This document shows, piece by piece, positions 24,887-35,591 of a stretch of DNA of 64,000 nt. The DNA is taken from contig NZ_JADKPZ010000007.1 in the NCBI RefSeq assembly GCF_016106035.1, positions 1 through 64,000 of the forward strand, written 5' to 3'. Below the pieces are notes generated by a model. It was not told the origin of the DNA, searched no databases, and saw only the letters and a list, made by a program, of their open reading frames with translations. A program made the translations under genes and the position numbers. How positions within the stretch are numbered: the stretch's first letter is position 1; the number at the start of each line of letters is the position of its first letter. This DNA comes from Arcobacter vandammei (lineage in GTDB: Bacteria > Campylobacterota > Campylobacteria > Campylobacterales > Arcobacteraceae).

Positions 24887-27079
24887 ATGGATCTTAAAAA
24901 TAGATTTAAATTTATAAAAGTAACCATATTTTGGCTTATTATTTCATCACTTATAATTTTTTCTATACTTTTTATACAACTATTTATGGAGTACAATAAA
25001 TCTATAAATGATGCAAAAACAAAAGTTAATGATATTGTATCTCTTGTATCAGAAAAACTAGAAAACGACTTTACACAAATAGATAATCTACTAGAACTAG
25101 CAAAAAATATGATAATAAATATTCCAAATGAAAATATCATTTTTACAAATTCAAATAATGCTCAGAAAAAAATAATTATTGAAAATAAACTAAATATATT
25201 TGTAAATAATTTTCCTATGATAGATGAAATTATTTTTATTGATAAAGATGGCTTTGCAAAAGCTTCATCAAAGCATCTTATTGAAAAAATTGATGTAAAT
25301 GATAGAGACTATTTTCAAGAGATAAAAAATAACAACTCTTTAGACAAAGGTTTTTCAAAAATATTAATAACAAAAAGCAGAAATAAAAAAGCCTTTGTTC
25401 AGTTTAATGCTATTAGAGATGAAAATAAAGAGCTAAGTGGTGTAATTATCGCAACCATAAATCAAGAAAGTATTTTAAATACTTTAGAAACTATAAATAA
25501 AGCAAGTAATACAAATCTATTTTTATTAAATAAAAGTGATTATACTTTACAACTTTCAACAAATGACACTTTTATAGAAAAAGATTTAATCAATATATTG
25601 AATACTAAAAATAAAATTTTAAAATATAAAGATAAAAATCAGAATATAATTGCAAGTTTTGAGATTTTAAAATGGGATTTGCCTTTTATAATCTTATCAA
25701 CTCTAGCTGAAGATAAATATCTATTAAATTTTAAAAAATATTTAAAAACTATTTGTATCTTTTTTATACTTTTTCTTATCCTATCTTATCTTTTTTTCAT
25801 ATATATTAAAAAATATCACTCCAGAGAGCTTTTCTTAATAAAAGAGTTAAAAAGGTCAAAAGCTAGATTTGAGAATATGTTTAGAATTCATTCAGCTATT
25901 ATGCTTTTAGTAAGTCCAAAAAATGGAAATATTTTAGATGCAAATGGAAGTGCTTTGGAGTTTTATGGCTACACTTTAGAGGAGATTAAGAATTTACATA
26001 TTTCACAAATAAATATAAGTTTAAATGATGAATTACATCAAGCAAAAACTTTAAATAAAAATATTTTTCATTTCAAACATAAATTAAAAAGTGGTGAAAT
26101 TAAAATTGTAGAAGTAAACTCTTCACCTATAAAAACGAAAGATAGTACTGTTTTATTTTCTATTATTAAAGATATTACAAAAGAGAAAATTATAGAAGAG
26201 AAGCTTCAAAAATCTTATGAAATGCAAAAAAATCTTATAAATTTACAAGAAAATATTATTATTTTAACAAATGGTAAACAAATAGAGTTTGCAAATGATA
26301 AGTTTCTATCATTTTTTGGATATGAAAACTTGGAAGATTTTAAAGAAAAACATAGTTGTATTTGTGATTTCTTTAAAGAAGATAAAGATTTCTTTTGTTT
26401 AAGTAAAATAAAAAATAGAGATTATTGGATTGAAGAGTTAGAAGAGAAAGATGACTTAGATAGACTTGTAAAAATGGATGATGTAAATAAAAATGAGCAT
26501 ATTTTTACAATAAATATAAGTTCACTTGATACAAATGTAAAAATCATCTCTTTTACGGATATTACAAAAACTGCTTCAAAAAACTTTGCACTTGAAGAAA
26601 AACTACTACACGATAAATTAACAAATGCCTATAATAGAGAGTTTTTTGATAGAAATTATAAAGAATTTATAAAAAATTATCATACTTTAAACTCAAATCT
26701 AGCAATAGCAATGCTTGATATTGACCACTTTAAATATGTAAATGATACTTTTGGTCATGATATTGGAGATATTGTTTTGCAAGAGTTTGTAGAAGTAGTA
26801 AATAATAATTTAAGACATGATGATTATTTAATTAGATGGGGTGGAGAAGAGTTTATTTTAACTTTAAAAATAAAAAATCAAGATGACCTTAAAACGATTT
26901 TAGAGAAATTAAGAAAAGCTGTAGAAGATTTTGAATTTACAAAAGTAGGACATAGAACCTCATCTTTTGGTGGGGCAATATATTATGAAAATGAAAATAT
27001 TATGAAGACAATTAAAAGAGCTGATGATGCTGTTTATAAAGCAAAGCAAACAGGAAGAAACAAAGTAGTGATTTTATAA
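24887..27079 (+). CDS. Membrane diguanylate cyclase with Cache-like sensor and PAS domains
   Basis: The 730-residue protein has a transmembrane helix at about 12-32, a periplasmic sensor domain of Cache type (about 35-280, with FIDKDGFAKASS and DVNDRDYFQEI motifs), a second helix (about 285-305), one clear PAS domain (about 325-440), a second PAS-like region (about 445-560), and a GGDEF domain (about 565-730). The active site GGEEF and an I-site RxxD (RHDD) five residues before it are intact, so cyclic di-GMP synthesis is expected in response to an extracellular small ligand. The ligand is unknown. Confidence 0.92.
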   Translation: MDLKNRFKFIKVTIFWLIISSLIIFSILFIQLFMEYNKSINDAKTKVNDIVSLVSEKLENDFTQIDNLLELAKNMIINIPNENIIFTNSNNAQKKIIIENKLNIFVNNFPMIDEIIFIDKDGFAKASSKHLIEKIDVNDRDYFQEIKNNNSLDKGFSKILITKSRNKKAFVQFNAIRDENKELSGVIIATINQESILNTLETINKASNTNLFLLNKSDYTLQLSTNDTFIEKDLINILNTKNKILKYKDKNQNIIASFEILKWDLPFIILSTLAEDKYLLNFKKYLKTICIFFILFLILSYLFFIYIKKYHSRELFLIKELKRSKARFENMFRIHSAIMLLVSPKNGNILDANGSALEFYGYTLEEIKNLHISQINISLNDELHQAKTLNKNIFHFKHKLKSGEIKIVEVNSSPIKTKDSTVLFSIIKDITKEKIIEEKLQKSYEMQKNLINLQENIIILTNGKQIEFANDKFLSFFGYENLEDFKEKHSCICDFFKEDKDFFCLSKIKNRDYWIEELEEKDDLDRLVKMDDVNKNEHIFTINISSLDTNVKIISFTDITKTASKNFALEEKLLHDKLTNAYNREFFDRNYKEFIKNYHTLNSNLAIAMLDIDHFKYVNDTFGHDIGDIVLQEFVEVVNNNLRHDDYLIRWGGEEFILTLKIKNQDDLKTILEKLRKAVEDFEFTKVGHRTSSFGGAIYYENENIMKTIKRADDAVYKAKQTGRNKVVIL

Positions 27080-27109
27080 ATAATAATTTTCCAATAAGTA
27101 TAACTATAC

Positions 27110-27115
27110 TATAAT
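27110..27115 (+). promoter_or_regulatory. -10 box of the hybrid kinase gene
   Basis: TATAAT 26 bases before the ATG at 27142, following an AT-rich stretch; the ribosome site AAGGGAAG lies between. Confidence 0.5.
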
Positions 27116-27141
27116 ATATAAGATTTATTGTAAGGGAAGAT

Positions 27142-29742
27142 ATGAATAATAACTATTTGAGTGATGAAGAACTTGAAGAGTATAAAAGAGTTTTAGAAGA
27201 AAATAATCGTTTAAAGAATATTGAAAAAGAGCTTCACGAACAGATACATTTTATGCAAAGCTTAATAGATAATATTCCTGTACCTATTTTTTATAAAGAT
27301 GAAAATAGTAGATTTTTAGGATTTAATAGTGAATATGAGAGAGTTTTTTCTACAAATGCAGATGATTTAATTGGAAAAAGAGTTCTTGATTTGGATTATT
27401 TATCAATGGAAGATAGAAAAATCTATCAAGAAGAAGATGAGATGGTTATAAAAACATCAACTGTTGTAAAAAGAGAACAACTTATGCCATATTGCGATGG
27501 GAAACTTCACGATACTATTTACTATGTTTCAGGATTTAAAAAAGCAAATGGAAAACCAGCTGGATTAATTGGAACTTTTATTGATGTTACACAGATTAAT
27601 GAAGCAAAAAGAAAAGCAATAGAGATAAATGAGATAAAAAGCCAATTCTTAGCAAATATGAGCCACGAGATAAGAACTCCACTAAATGGAATAATAGGTC
27701 TTAACTCCCTACTTCTTGATACAGATTTATCCCCTATTCAAAAAGATTATGTGCAAAAATCAATAAACTCTTCTGTTGCACTTTTGGGAGTAATAAATGA
27801 TATTTTAGACTACTCAAAAATAGAAGCAAGAAAACTTGTTTTAAATAATGAAGAGTTCTCTTTAGAAAATATTTTAAAAACTACAACTGATATGTTTGAA
27901 AACAGTATTCACAAGAAAAAACTTGAAATTCATATTGATTATGATGTAAATATTCCAAAATATTTAATAGGTGATTCTTTAAGAATTATTCAAATTTTAA
28001 ATAATCTTGTAGGAAATGCTATAAAATTTACAGAGTTTGGAGATATTACAATCTGTGTTAATTTAGATAAGATTGTAGAAGATGATATATACCTAAACTT
28101 CAAAATAAAAGATACTGGAATTGGAATAAATAGTGAAGATTTATCAAAACTTTTTCAAGCATTTTCACAAGTAGATAACTCAAACACTAGAAAGTTTGCA
28201 GGAACTGGACTTGGATTATCTATTACAAAAGAGTTAATATCTTTAATGGATGGAGATATTGATGTTAAAAGTAATAAAGGCTTTGGAAGTGAGTTCTATT
28301 TTAATATTAAACTAAAAGTATCTCACAACAAAAGACATAATATTGAAGTACCAAACTTCCTGGAAAATTGTACATTTTTAGTAGTTGATGATAATGAAAT
28401 AGAAAGAGAGATTATCTCATCACTTCTAAAATCTTGGAATATAACACCAATTGTTTGCAGTAGTGGAAGAGAAGCTATAAAAATAGCATCAAAAGTTGAT
28501 ATAGATTATTTAATTGTAGATTGGAAAATGCCTGAAATTGACGGGCTTGATGTAATAGAAAGCATATCTAAAATGCAAAATAAAACTTTCCCAAAAATGA
28601 TTATGATTAGTGCTTTATTAAAAAATGACTTAGAAAAAGTTGCCTTAAAAAGAGATATAAAACCTGATATTATTTTAAATAAGCCTATTACTCAATCAGC
28701 ACTTTTAAATGCTATTTTAGAAGATGAGAATATAAATTTAAAATCAAAAGAGCTTAAAAAAACATATTTCAAAGGTAAAATTTTACTTGTTGAAGATAAT
28801 GAGACAAATCAACTTGTTGCTAGTGATATTTTAAAATCTTACTCTTTAGAAGTAGATATTGCCTCAAACGGTCTTGAAGCTGTTGAACTCCATAGTTTAA
28901 ACTCTTATGATTTAATCCTAATGGATTTACAAATGCCTTTAATGGATGGTTTTGAAGCTAGTAGAAAAATAAGAGAAAAAGACAAAGATATTCCAATTAT
29001 CGCTCTAAGTGCTGCTGTTATGAAAAAAGATAAAGAACAATGCCTAGAAGCAAAAATGAATGAACATCTTGCAAAGCCAATAAATATAAAAGAGCTTGAA
29101 GCAACTTTGAAAAAATATTTAGAAAGTATTACTAGCTATGAAGAGAAAAAAGGAATAGATGATATTAGTTTTATATTTGATATAAAAGGAATAAACTTTA
29201 AAAGACTTCAAGATATATACTCAAGCCAAGATAGAGTTTTAAATATACTAAAAATCTATTCGAATAGTACAAAACCTATTATTGAAAAACTTCAAAATCT
29301 TGAAATACTTGATAAAGAGTTTAAATCTACAATCCATCTTCTAAAAGGAACAAGTGCAAATATTGGGGCTTTTGAGATATATGAACTTTGTTTAAAAATC
29401 GAACAAAGTGAAAATTTAGAGTATTTACAAAAACTAAAAAATGAACTTCTAATAGTTGTAAATAGTTTAATAAAAAATATTGATGAGAAAATAAATCTAA
29501 ACTTCACAAACTTTGATGAAACAATAAATCAAGAGCAGTTATTAATCTTATTAAAAAATATTGAAGAAAAGATAAATTTAAGTGAATTCATAGAAGATGA
29601 CAAGAAAAACCTTCTTATAAGTTCTTTGAAAAATCATCTAGAAAATAGTGAATTAATATCTAATCTTGAAAATCAAATTGATAATTTTGAGTATGATGAT
29701 GCACTAAAATCAATAAATGAGATTAATTTGGCTTTAAAATAG
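27142..29742 (+). CDS. Cytoplasmic hybrid histidine kinase PAS-HisKA-HATPase-REC-REC-HPt
   Basis: No transmembrane segment is visible in 866 residues. In order: a short coiled coil (about 5-40), a PAS domain (41-155), the H-box [15 protein letters not shown] with His175, an ATPase domain with N, G1 (DTGIGI) and G2 (GTGLGL) boxes, a first receiver (VVDDNE; acceptor Asp in [11 protein letters not shown]), a second receiver (VEDNETN; acceptor Asp in [10 protein letters not shown]), and a C-terminal HPt with the acceptor His in [12 protein letters not shown]. This is a full four-step phosphorelay in one chain apart from the final output regulator. The neighbouring REC-GGDEF protein is a natural candidate output. 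Confidence 0.94.
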   Translation: MNNNYLSDEELEEYKRVLEENNRLKNIEKELHEQIHFMQSLIDNIPVPIFYKDENSRFLGFNSEYERVFSTNADDLIGKRVLDLDYLSMEDRKIYQEEDEMVIKTSTVVKREQLMPYCDGKLHDTIYYVSGFKKANGKPAGLIGTFIDVTQINEAKRKAIEINEIKSQFLANMSHEIRTPLNGIIGLNSLLLDTDLSPIQKDYVQKSINSSVALLGVINDILDYSKIEARKLVLNNEEFSLENILKTTTDMFENSIHKKKLEIHIDYDVNIPKYLIGDSLRIIQILNNLVGNAIKFTEFGDITICVNLDKIVEDDIYLNFKIKDTGIGINSEDLSKLFQAFSQVDNSNTRKFAGTGLGLSITKELISLMDGDIDVKSNKGFGSEFYFNIKLKVSHNKRHNIEVPNFLENCTFLVVDDNEIEREIISSLLKSWNITPIVCSSGREAIKIASKVDIDYLIVDWKMPEIDGLDVIESISKMQNKTFPKMIMISALLKNDLEKVALKRDIKPDIILNKPITQSALLNAILEDENINLKSKELKKTYFKGKILLVEDNETNQLVASDILKSYSLEVDIASNGLEAVELHSLNSYDLILMDLQMPLMDGFEASRKIREKDKDIPIIALSAAVMKKDKEQCLEAKMNEHLAKPINIKELEATLKKYLESITSYEEKKGIDDISFIFDIKGINFKRLQDIYSSQDRVLNILKIYSNSTKPIIEKLQNLEILDKEFKSTIHLLKGTSANIGAFEIYELCLKIEQSENLEYLQKLKNELLIVVNSLIKNIDEKINLNFTNFDETINQEQLLILLKNIEEKINLSEFIEDDKKNLLISSLKNHLENSELISNLENQIDNFEYDDALKSINEINLALK

Positions 29743-29816
29743 GAAATAGATTTTATATACAGCTAGTTTTATAGCTTTTTCGCTAAAATCCACCCTATTT
29801 TAAACAAGGATATTTT

Positions 29817-30425
29817 TTGGATAATATTTTTTCAAGCTTAAATGAAGCTTTTAATCTTATGTCAAATTGGGAAATTCTAGCTGCATCTTTGTCTATAATC
29901 TACCTACTAATGGCGATTAAACAAAATATTTGGTGTTGGGCAGCTGCATTTATTAGTACTTTGATTTATACGATTTTATTTTTTGATGCTAGTTTATTGA
30001 TGTCAAGTTTTTTAAATGCCTACTATTTATTAATGGCAATTTATGGTTTTTACTCTTGGAAATTTGCAAATAATAAAAAAAACAAAGAGTTAGAAATTAG
30101 CTCATATGGTCTAAAAAAGAATTTAATAATAATTTCTTCTTTAGCAATAATATCTTTTTTTGTTGGTTTTTATATGCAAAACTACACAGATGCTGTAAAT
30201 GCTTATTTAGATTCAACAATCACAGTTTTTGCACTATTTGCAACTTTTATGATGACAAGAAAAATTTTAGAAAACTGGCTATATTGGATAGTTATTGATA
30301 CAAGTGCAGTTTATTTATATATAAATCAGGAGTTTTATGTAACTGCTCTTTTAATGGTAATTTATACTGTTTTAGCAGCAATTGCTTATTTTGAATGGAA
30401 AAGAGAGTTAAAAAGTGAATCTTGA
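29817..30425 (+). CDS. pnuC: PnuC-family vitamin (nicotinamide riboside-like) transporter
   Basis: A 202-residue membrane protein with about seven hydrophobic segments and the PnuC-type motifs NIWCWAAAFISTLIY and YGFYSWKF. PnuC proteins let nicotinamide riboside (or, in PnuT and PnuX relatives, thiamine or riboflavin) enter by facilitated diffusion, with trapping by a cytoplasmic kinase. The start is TTG after AAGGA. No riboswitch was recognised upstream. The gene overlaps the following kinase gene by 11 bases, which suggests transport and phosphorylation of the same compound. Confidence 0.87.
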   Translation: MDNIFSSLNEAFNLMSNWEILAASLSIIYLLMAIKQNIWCWAAAFISTLIYTILFFDASLLMSSFLNAYYLLMAIYGFYSWKFANNKKNKELEISSYGLKKNLIIISSLAIISFFVGFYMQNYTDAVNAYLDSTITVFALFATFMMTRKILENWLYWIVIDTSAVYLYINQEFYVTALLMVIYTVLAAIAYFEWKRELKSES

Positions 30426-31179
30426 AGAGATAAAAAAATATAATATTTTTAAAAGTGAATTACTAAATATAGAACTACTTAAAACTCAAGGGATAAATAA
30501 TATCTCATATTTATTAAAAACGACAGATAAAGAGTATGTTTTAAGAGTTTTTAAATCAAAAAAAAGTGTAAATATTAGTAGAGAGTTTGAATTTATGACT
30601 CAAAAAAAAGCCTATGAAAAGGGTTTTGCAACAAAACCTATTTTTCTTAATAAAGATTTTATGATTTATCTTTATGAAAAAGGTGTTCATAAAGATAAAT
30701 TATCTAATTTAGAGATAAAAAACTTAAGTAAAATTGTAAAAAAAATGCATAAAATTGATTTAAAATCAAAAAATTACAATTTTGCTAAAGATTTAAAATA
30801 TTACTCATCTATTTTAAAAGATGAAAAGAGTTCAAAACTTCTAAAAAAGACTCAAAAAGCTTTAAAAACTCTTAAAAAATATAAAAAAGATTTGGTTTTA
30901 ACTCATCACGATTTAAACCCAAAAAATATAATCTTTACAGAAAATAAGAAAATTTCAATTATAGATTGGGAGTATGCTGGAACAAATGATAGATTTTTTG
31001 ATTTAGCAACTATTTGTGTTGAGTTTAAATTTACCAAAGGAGAAGAGAAAATATTTTTAAATAACTATTTTAAAAAGATAAAAAAAAGCTACATAAAAAA
31101 GCTAAAAGAGTATAAAAAGATATATAAAAATATCTGTGCTTTATGGTTTAGCTCTTTAGAAAATAGTACAAAGATTTAA
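30415..31179 (+). CDS. Aminoglycoside phosphotransferase-fold small-molecule kinase
   Basis: This 254-residue protein has the choline/thiamine-kinase-like fold. The catalytic Brenner motif is HHDLNPKNII and the metal-binding motif is IIDWEYAGTNDRFFDLA; the N-lobe shows NISYLLKT and the lysine of YVLRVFKSKK. The GTG start lies inside the end of pnuC. Thiamine, choline and nicotinamide riboside are plausible substrates; the coupling to pnuC favours the transported vitamin. It is very lysine-rich towards the C-terminus. The next gene, uvrC, starts one base after its stop. Confidence 0.8.
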   Translation: MNLEEIKKYNIFKSELLNIELLKTQGINNISYLLKTTDKEYVLRVFKSKKSVNISREFEFMTQKKAYEKGFATKPIFLNKDFMIYLYEKGVHKDKLSNLEIKNLSKIVKKMHKIDLKSKNYNFAKDLKYYSSILKDEKSSKLLKKTQKALKTLKKYKKDLVLTHHDLNPKNIIFTENKKISIIDWEYAGTNDRFFDLATICVEFKFTKGEEKIFLNNYFKKIKKSYIKKLKEYKKIYKNICALWFSSLENSTKI

Positions 31180-31180
31180 A

Positions 31181-33040
31181 ATGAATTTAGAAGAGAAATT
31201 AAAACAACTTCCCTCTAGTGCTGGAGTTTATCAATATTTTGACAAACAAGGACATCTTCTTTATATTGGAAAAGCAAAAAATTTAAAAAATAGAGTAAGA
31301 AGCTACTTTAAATTTAGCCCTACTTTAGAACCTGCTTATGATTTAAGTCCAAGAATTTTTAAGATGATAAGTGAGACTACATTTTTAGAGTGGATTGTTG
31401 TTCCAAATGAACACGAAGCTTTGATTTTGGAAAACTCTCTAATAAAACAGCTAAAACCAAAATACAATGTACTTTTAAGAGATGATAAAACCTATCCTTA
31501 TATTTTTGTAGATTTAAATGATGATTTTCCAAGACTTGAGATTACAAGAAAGATAGAAAAGGGAAAGAATATAAGATATTTTGGACCATATTCAAGTGGT
31601 GCAAAAGATATGCTTGATAGTATTTATGAGATAGTTCCGCTTGTGCAAAAAAAATCCTGTATAAAAGGGAAAAAAGCTTGTCTTTTTCATCAAATAGGAA
31701 AATGTCTTGCTCCTTGTGAAGAGAAAATTACAAAAGATGAGTATAAAAATCTTTTAGATGATGCCTTAAATTTTATTTACAATAAATCAAAACTTATCTC
31801 AAAATTAAAAGAGAAGATGAATTTTTATTCAGATAATTTTCGTTTTGAAGAGGCTTTAAATTTACGAGATAGAATAAAAACTATTGAAAAATCACAAATA
31901 AAAAGTGGTATAGATTTGGCTACAAATGAAGATTTGGATATTTTTGCTATAAAATCAAGTAGCAAAAAAGCAGTTCTTGTGCGAATGTTTATAAGAGATG
32001 GAAAACTTGCATCTTCAAACTATGATTTCATAAAAATAAACACTGAGTTAGAGTTTGATTTACAAGAAGCTTATAAAAGAGCGATAATAAACTACTACTC
32101 AAGTATTCTTCCAATAGTTCCAAAAGAGCTAATTGTAGCAGATGAGCTTGAAGATGTTGAAAATTTAGAGGAGTTTTTACAAGAAAAACTTAAAAAAAGA
32201 GTAAAAATTGTAAATCCAAAAATAGATAAAAAAGCCTCTTTGGTAAAAATAGCTTTAAATAATTGCGATGAACTTTTAAGGTTAGAAAACTTAAAAAATG
32301 AAAATGAGATTTATAGTCAAATAAAAGAGCTATTCTCTCTTCAGACTCTTCCTTTTATAATTGAAGCCTTTGATAATTCACATATGATGGGACAAGCAAC
32401 AGTTGGTGCTATGATAGTTTGGAATAAAGAGCTTGAAAATTTTGATAGAAAATCTTTTAGGCACTACAATCTTGAAAGTCTTGATGAATACTCACAAATG
32501 AAAGAGATGTTAAGTAGAAGAGTTGAGAGTTTTATCAAAAACCCAGCTCCTGATTTATGGGTTATTGATGGAGGAACTACTTTGTTAAAACTTGCATTTG
32601 ATATTGTTCAAAGTGTGGGAATAAATCTTGATATTATTGCTATTTCAAAAGAGAAAATAGATGCAAAATCACATAGAGCAAAAGGAAGTGCAAAAGATAT
32701 AGTGCATTATAGGTCTTCAAATAATGAACTAAAAAGCTTAAATTTGCTTACAAGTGATAAAAGACTACAATTCGTACAAAGATTGAGAGACGAAGCTCAT
32801 AGATTTGCAATAACTTTCCATAAAAAACAGAAAAGAGCAGAAGACAAAGAGATTTCACTTCTACAAATAAAAGGTATTGGTGAAGCAAAAATCAAAAAAC
32901 TTCTTCTATATTTTGGAGAGTTTGAGAAGATAAAAAATGCACCTTTTGAAGAACTAAAAACAGTTCTAAATGAAAAAGATGCAAATACAATTTTAGATTA
33001 TTTTAATAAGGATAGAAGTGGCGAAAATATTATTAAGTAA
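31181..33040 (+). CDS. uvrC: Excinuclease ABC subunit C
   Basis: UvrC makes both incisions in nucleotide excision repair. Its 619 residues contain the N-terminal GIY-YIG nuclease (GVYQYFD...[14 protein letters not shown], about 15-40), a cysteine cluster ([20 protein letters not shown]), a UVR motif ([13 protein letters not shown]), the RNase H-like C-terminal nuclease (EAFDNSH and WVIDGG with catalytic Asp residues) and a terminal helix-hairpin-helix ([20 protein letters not shown]). Its end overlaps alr by 23 bases. Confidence 0.96.
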   Translation: MNLEEKLKQLPSSAGVYQYFDKQGHLLYIGKAKNLKNRVRSYFKFSPTLEPAYDLSPRIFKMISETTFLEWIVVPNEHEALILENSLIKQLKPKYNVLLRDDKTYPYIFVDLNDDFPRLEITRKIEKGKNIRYFGPYSSGAKDMLDSIYEIVPLVQKKSCIKGKKACLFHQIGKCLAPCEEKITKDEYKNLLDDALNFIYNKSKLISKLKEKMNFYSDNFRFEEALNLRDRIKTIEKSQIKSGIDLATNEDLDIFAIKSSSKKAVLVRMFIRDGKLASSNYDFIKINTELEFDLQEAYKRAIINYYSSILPIVPKELIVADELEDVENLEEFLQEKLKKRVKIVNPKIDKKASLVKIALNNCDELLRLENLKNENEIYSQIKELFSLQTLPFIIEAFDNSHMMGQATVGAMIVWNKELENFDRKSFRHYNLESLDEYSQMKEMLSRRVESFIKNPAPDLWVIDGGTTLLKLAFDIVQSVGINLDIIAISKEKIDAKSHRAKGSAKDIVHYRSSNNELKSLNLLTSDKRLQFVQRLRDEAHRFAITFHKKQKRAEDKEISLLQIKGIGEAKIKKLLLYFGEFEKIKNAPFEELKTVLNEKDANTILDYFNKDRSGENIIK

Positions 33041-34043
33041 AAAAAATCTTTTTTATAATCTTGAAGAGATTTCAAAAAAAGCAAAAGGTAAAGAAAAAGT
33101 TGCTGTTGTTTTAAAAGATAATGCTTATGGTCATGGGCTTATAGAAATTGCTAGTTTATGCAAAGAGTTTGGAATCCAAAAAGCAGTAGTAAGAACAATA
33201 GAAGATGCACAAAAAATAAGAGATTATTTTTCATATATTGTGGTTTTAGCAGATAACTCTTTTCACAACTATTCACATACTTTTCACATAGCAATTAATT
33301 CACTTGATGATATAAACAAAGTACCACAAAATGCAAATATTCACTTAAAAATTGATAGTGGAATGCATAGAAATGGAATAAGTATAGATGATATTGAAGT
33401 GGCTATTTTAGGGCTTTTAGAGAGAAAAGCCAATATTACTGGGGTTTTTACACACCATAGAGGTGCAGATACTTTAAGCACTGATTTTTTTTGGCAAAAT
33501 GAAAATTTTACTAAAGCAAAAACTAAGGTAAAAGAACTATGTGAAAAACTTTTAATCAAAGTCCCTAGTTTTCACTCTTGCAATTCAGCAGGACTTTTTA
33601 GAAAGCAAATTTTTGATGAAGATTTTGCAAGAGTAGGAATTGCAACTTATGGATATTTAGATAATGATGAAGTATTTGATTTTCCTAAATTAAAACCAGT
33701 TATGTCGCTTTGGGCAACAAAAATGGCAACAAGAGAGCTTAAAAAAGGTCAAAGCCTTGGGTATGGTGGAAAATTTAAAGCTAAAGAAAACATGGTAGTT
33801 TCAACTTATGATATTGGATATGGTGATGGATTTTTAAGATTAAATGAAGATGACTCTTACAAAACTCCAAAAGGTTTTGAAGTTTTAGGAAGAGTTTCTA
33901 TGGATAATTTATCCTTAAATAGTGAAGATAATGAAGTTTGTATATTTGATGATGTTACAAATTTAGCAAAAATACATAAAACAATCACTTATGAGATAAC
34001 TTGTAGCTTAAAAGAGGGTTTAAAAAAAGAGATTTTGCTATAA
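33018..34043 (+). CDS. alr: Alanine racemase
   Basis: Alr interconverts L- and D-alanine for peptidoglycan. The PLP lysine is Lys33 in [10 protein letters not shown] and the second catalytic tyrosine is in DIGYGDGF. The 341-residue length is slightly below the usual 360. The GTG start at 33018 lies within the uvrC gene; this start puts the PLP lysine at the standard distance from the N-terminus. Confidence 0.93.
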   Translation: MAKILLSKKNLFYNLEEISKKAKGKEKVAVVLKDNAYGHGLIEIASLCKEFGIQKAVVRTIEDAQKIRDYFSYIVVLADNSFHNYSHTFHIAINSLDDINKVPQNANIHLKIDSGMHRNGISIDDIEVAILGLLERKANITGVFTHHRGADTLSTDFFWQNENFTKAKTKVKELCEKLLIKVPSFHSCNSAGLFRKQIFDEDFARVGIATYGYLDNDEVFDFPKLKPVMSLWATKMATRELKKGQSLGYGGKFKAKENMVVSTYDIGYGDGFLRLNEDDSYKTPKGFEVLGRVSMDNLSLNSEDNEVCIFDDVTNLAKIHKTITYEITCSLKEGLKKEILL

Positions 34044-34044
34044 T
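34039..34044 (+). promoter_or_regulatory. -10 box overlapping the alr stop codon
   Basis: TATAAT spans the alr stop and lies 32 bases before the ATG of the histidine kinase gene, with TTTTAGGGA as ribosome site. Confidence 0.5.
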
Positions 34045-34076
34045 AAAACAAGAAATAACTGTTTTAGGGAAAATTT

Positions 34077-35579
34077 ATGAATAAAGAATATTATAAAGAG
34101 AAGTTAGAATATTTACAGAAACTATCAAAAACTGGATTTTGGGAGTTTAACTTAATTACTAATCAAATTACCTACTCTAGCGAGATTTATAATATATTAG
34201 AAATAGATAAAAATAGTTTTGAACATAAATATGAAAATTTTTTAGATTTAATTCATCCCGAAGATAAAGAAGCTGTAAATAATTTTTATTTAAACTCTTT
34301 AAAAAATCTTGAAAAGGAGATTACTTTAGTTCATAGGATTATTACAAAATCAAGTGGATTAAAATATCTAAAACAAAGATTTGAAACTAAGTTTGACGAA
34401 AATAACAATGCAATTTCCTCTTTTGGTACAACTCAAGATATAACAGAACAAGAGATTTATAAACAAAAGTTGGAGCTTGATTTAAAAAAGATAAAAGCTC
34501 AAAAAAATGAATTAGATGCAATATTTAATAATACAATAGACGGTTTAGCAATAATTGATTTAGATACAAATTTTATAAAAGTAAATAAAACTTATTGCGA
34601 TATTACAGGTCTTAGTGAAGAAGAACTTTTAAATACAAGTTGCATAGAACTAACTTCAGAAGAGTTTCTTGAAGATTCAAGAAGAAGTCTTGAAGAGTTT
34701 TTAAAGACAAATATCCCCCAGCCATTTGAAAAATATTGTATAATAAAAGATAAAAAAATTGATGTTGTACTTTTTCCATATAGAATTGATGATAAGCATA
34801 TTTTACTAAATATGAAAGATATTTCAAGGAATAAACTAATAGAAGAGCAATCAAGACTTATTTCTATGGGCGAAATGGTTGGAAATATAGCTCACCAATG
34901 GAGACAACCTTTAAGTATTATTACATCAATTGCTAGTTCTACAAGTTTATTAAATAATCTAAACAAACTAAATAAAGATGAATTAAATAGTGATATGAAA
35001 AAGATTGTTGATCAATCAAACTATTTATCTGATACTATTGATGATTTTAGAAATTTTATAGTAAATACTAGTGATTTAGAAAATATTAGTATTTTAAAAA
35101 CTCTACAAAAATCACTATCTTTACTTGATTCTGCAATAAAAATGAATAAAATTAGAATTGTTACAGATTTTCAATATGATTTACTAATATCTGGTTTTCA
35201 AAATGAGTTAATTCAATCTTTTATAAACATTATAAATAATGCAAAAGATGCTTTAGTACAAAATGTTGAAGATTCAAAAGATAGACTAATTTTAATGTGC
35301 ACAAAGAAATTGGGAACTAGCTTAAGATTGGAGATAAAAGATAGTGGTGGAGGAATAAGTGAAGATATTATAAATAGAATTTTTGAACCATATTTTACCA
35401 CTAAGCATCAAAATTTCGGTACAGGAATAGGACTTGCTATGACTCATAAATTTATAACTCAAAGACACAATGCAACAATAAAAGCTAGTAATATAAGCTT
35501 TACTTTTAAAAATAAAGAGTATAAAGGTGCATCTTTTGTTATTGTTTTTGAAGATAATTTAAAAGTAGCTTTACAATAA
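34077..35579 (+). CDS. Cytoplasmic PAS-PAS sensor histidine kinase
   Basis: The 500-residue protein has no membrane segment. Two PAS domains (about 10-130 and 145-255) are followed by an H-box of the variant type MGEMVGNIAHQWRQPLSII, common in Campylobacterota kinases, and a catalytic ATPase domain with N-box (NIINNAKDAL), G1 (DSGGGI), F-box (FEPYFTTK) and G2 (GTGIGLA). No response regulator lies next to it, so it is an orphan kinase. A promoter overlaps the preceding gene's stop; the following FliK-like gene starts 12 bases downstream, so they may share a transcript. Confidence 0.9.
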   Translation: MNKEYYKEKLEYLQKLSKTGFWEFNLITNQITYSSEIYNILEIDKNSFEHKYENFLDLIHPEDKEAVNNFYLNSLKNLEKEITLVHRIITKSSGLKYLKQRFETKFDENNNAISSFGTTQDITEQEIYKQKLELDLKKIKAQKNELDAIFNNTIDGLAIIDLDTNFIKVNKTYCDITGLSEEELLNTSCIELTSEEFLEDSRRSLEEFLKTNIPQPFEKYCIIKDKKIDVVLFPYRIDDKHILLNMKDISRNKLIEEQSRLISMGEMVGNIAHQWRQPLSIITSIASSTSLLNNLNKLNKDELNSDMKKIVDQSNYLSDTIDDFRNFIVNTSDLENISILKTLQKSLSLLDSAIKMNKIRIVTDFQYDLLISGFQNELIQSFINIINNAKDALVQNVEDSKDRLILMCTKKLGTSLRLEIKDSGGGISEDIINRIFEPYFTTKHQNFGTGIGLAMTHKFITQRHNATIKASNISFTFKNKEYKGASFVIVFEDNLKVALQ

Positions 35580-35591
35580 AAGGAGTTTTAA

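Noticed and set aside
29743-29816. A riboswitch before pnuC
   Set aside because: No NAD, thiamine or preQ1 consensus elements were seen in the 74-base gap; only a short AT-rich region.
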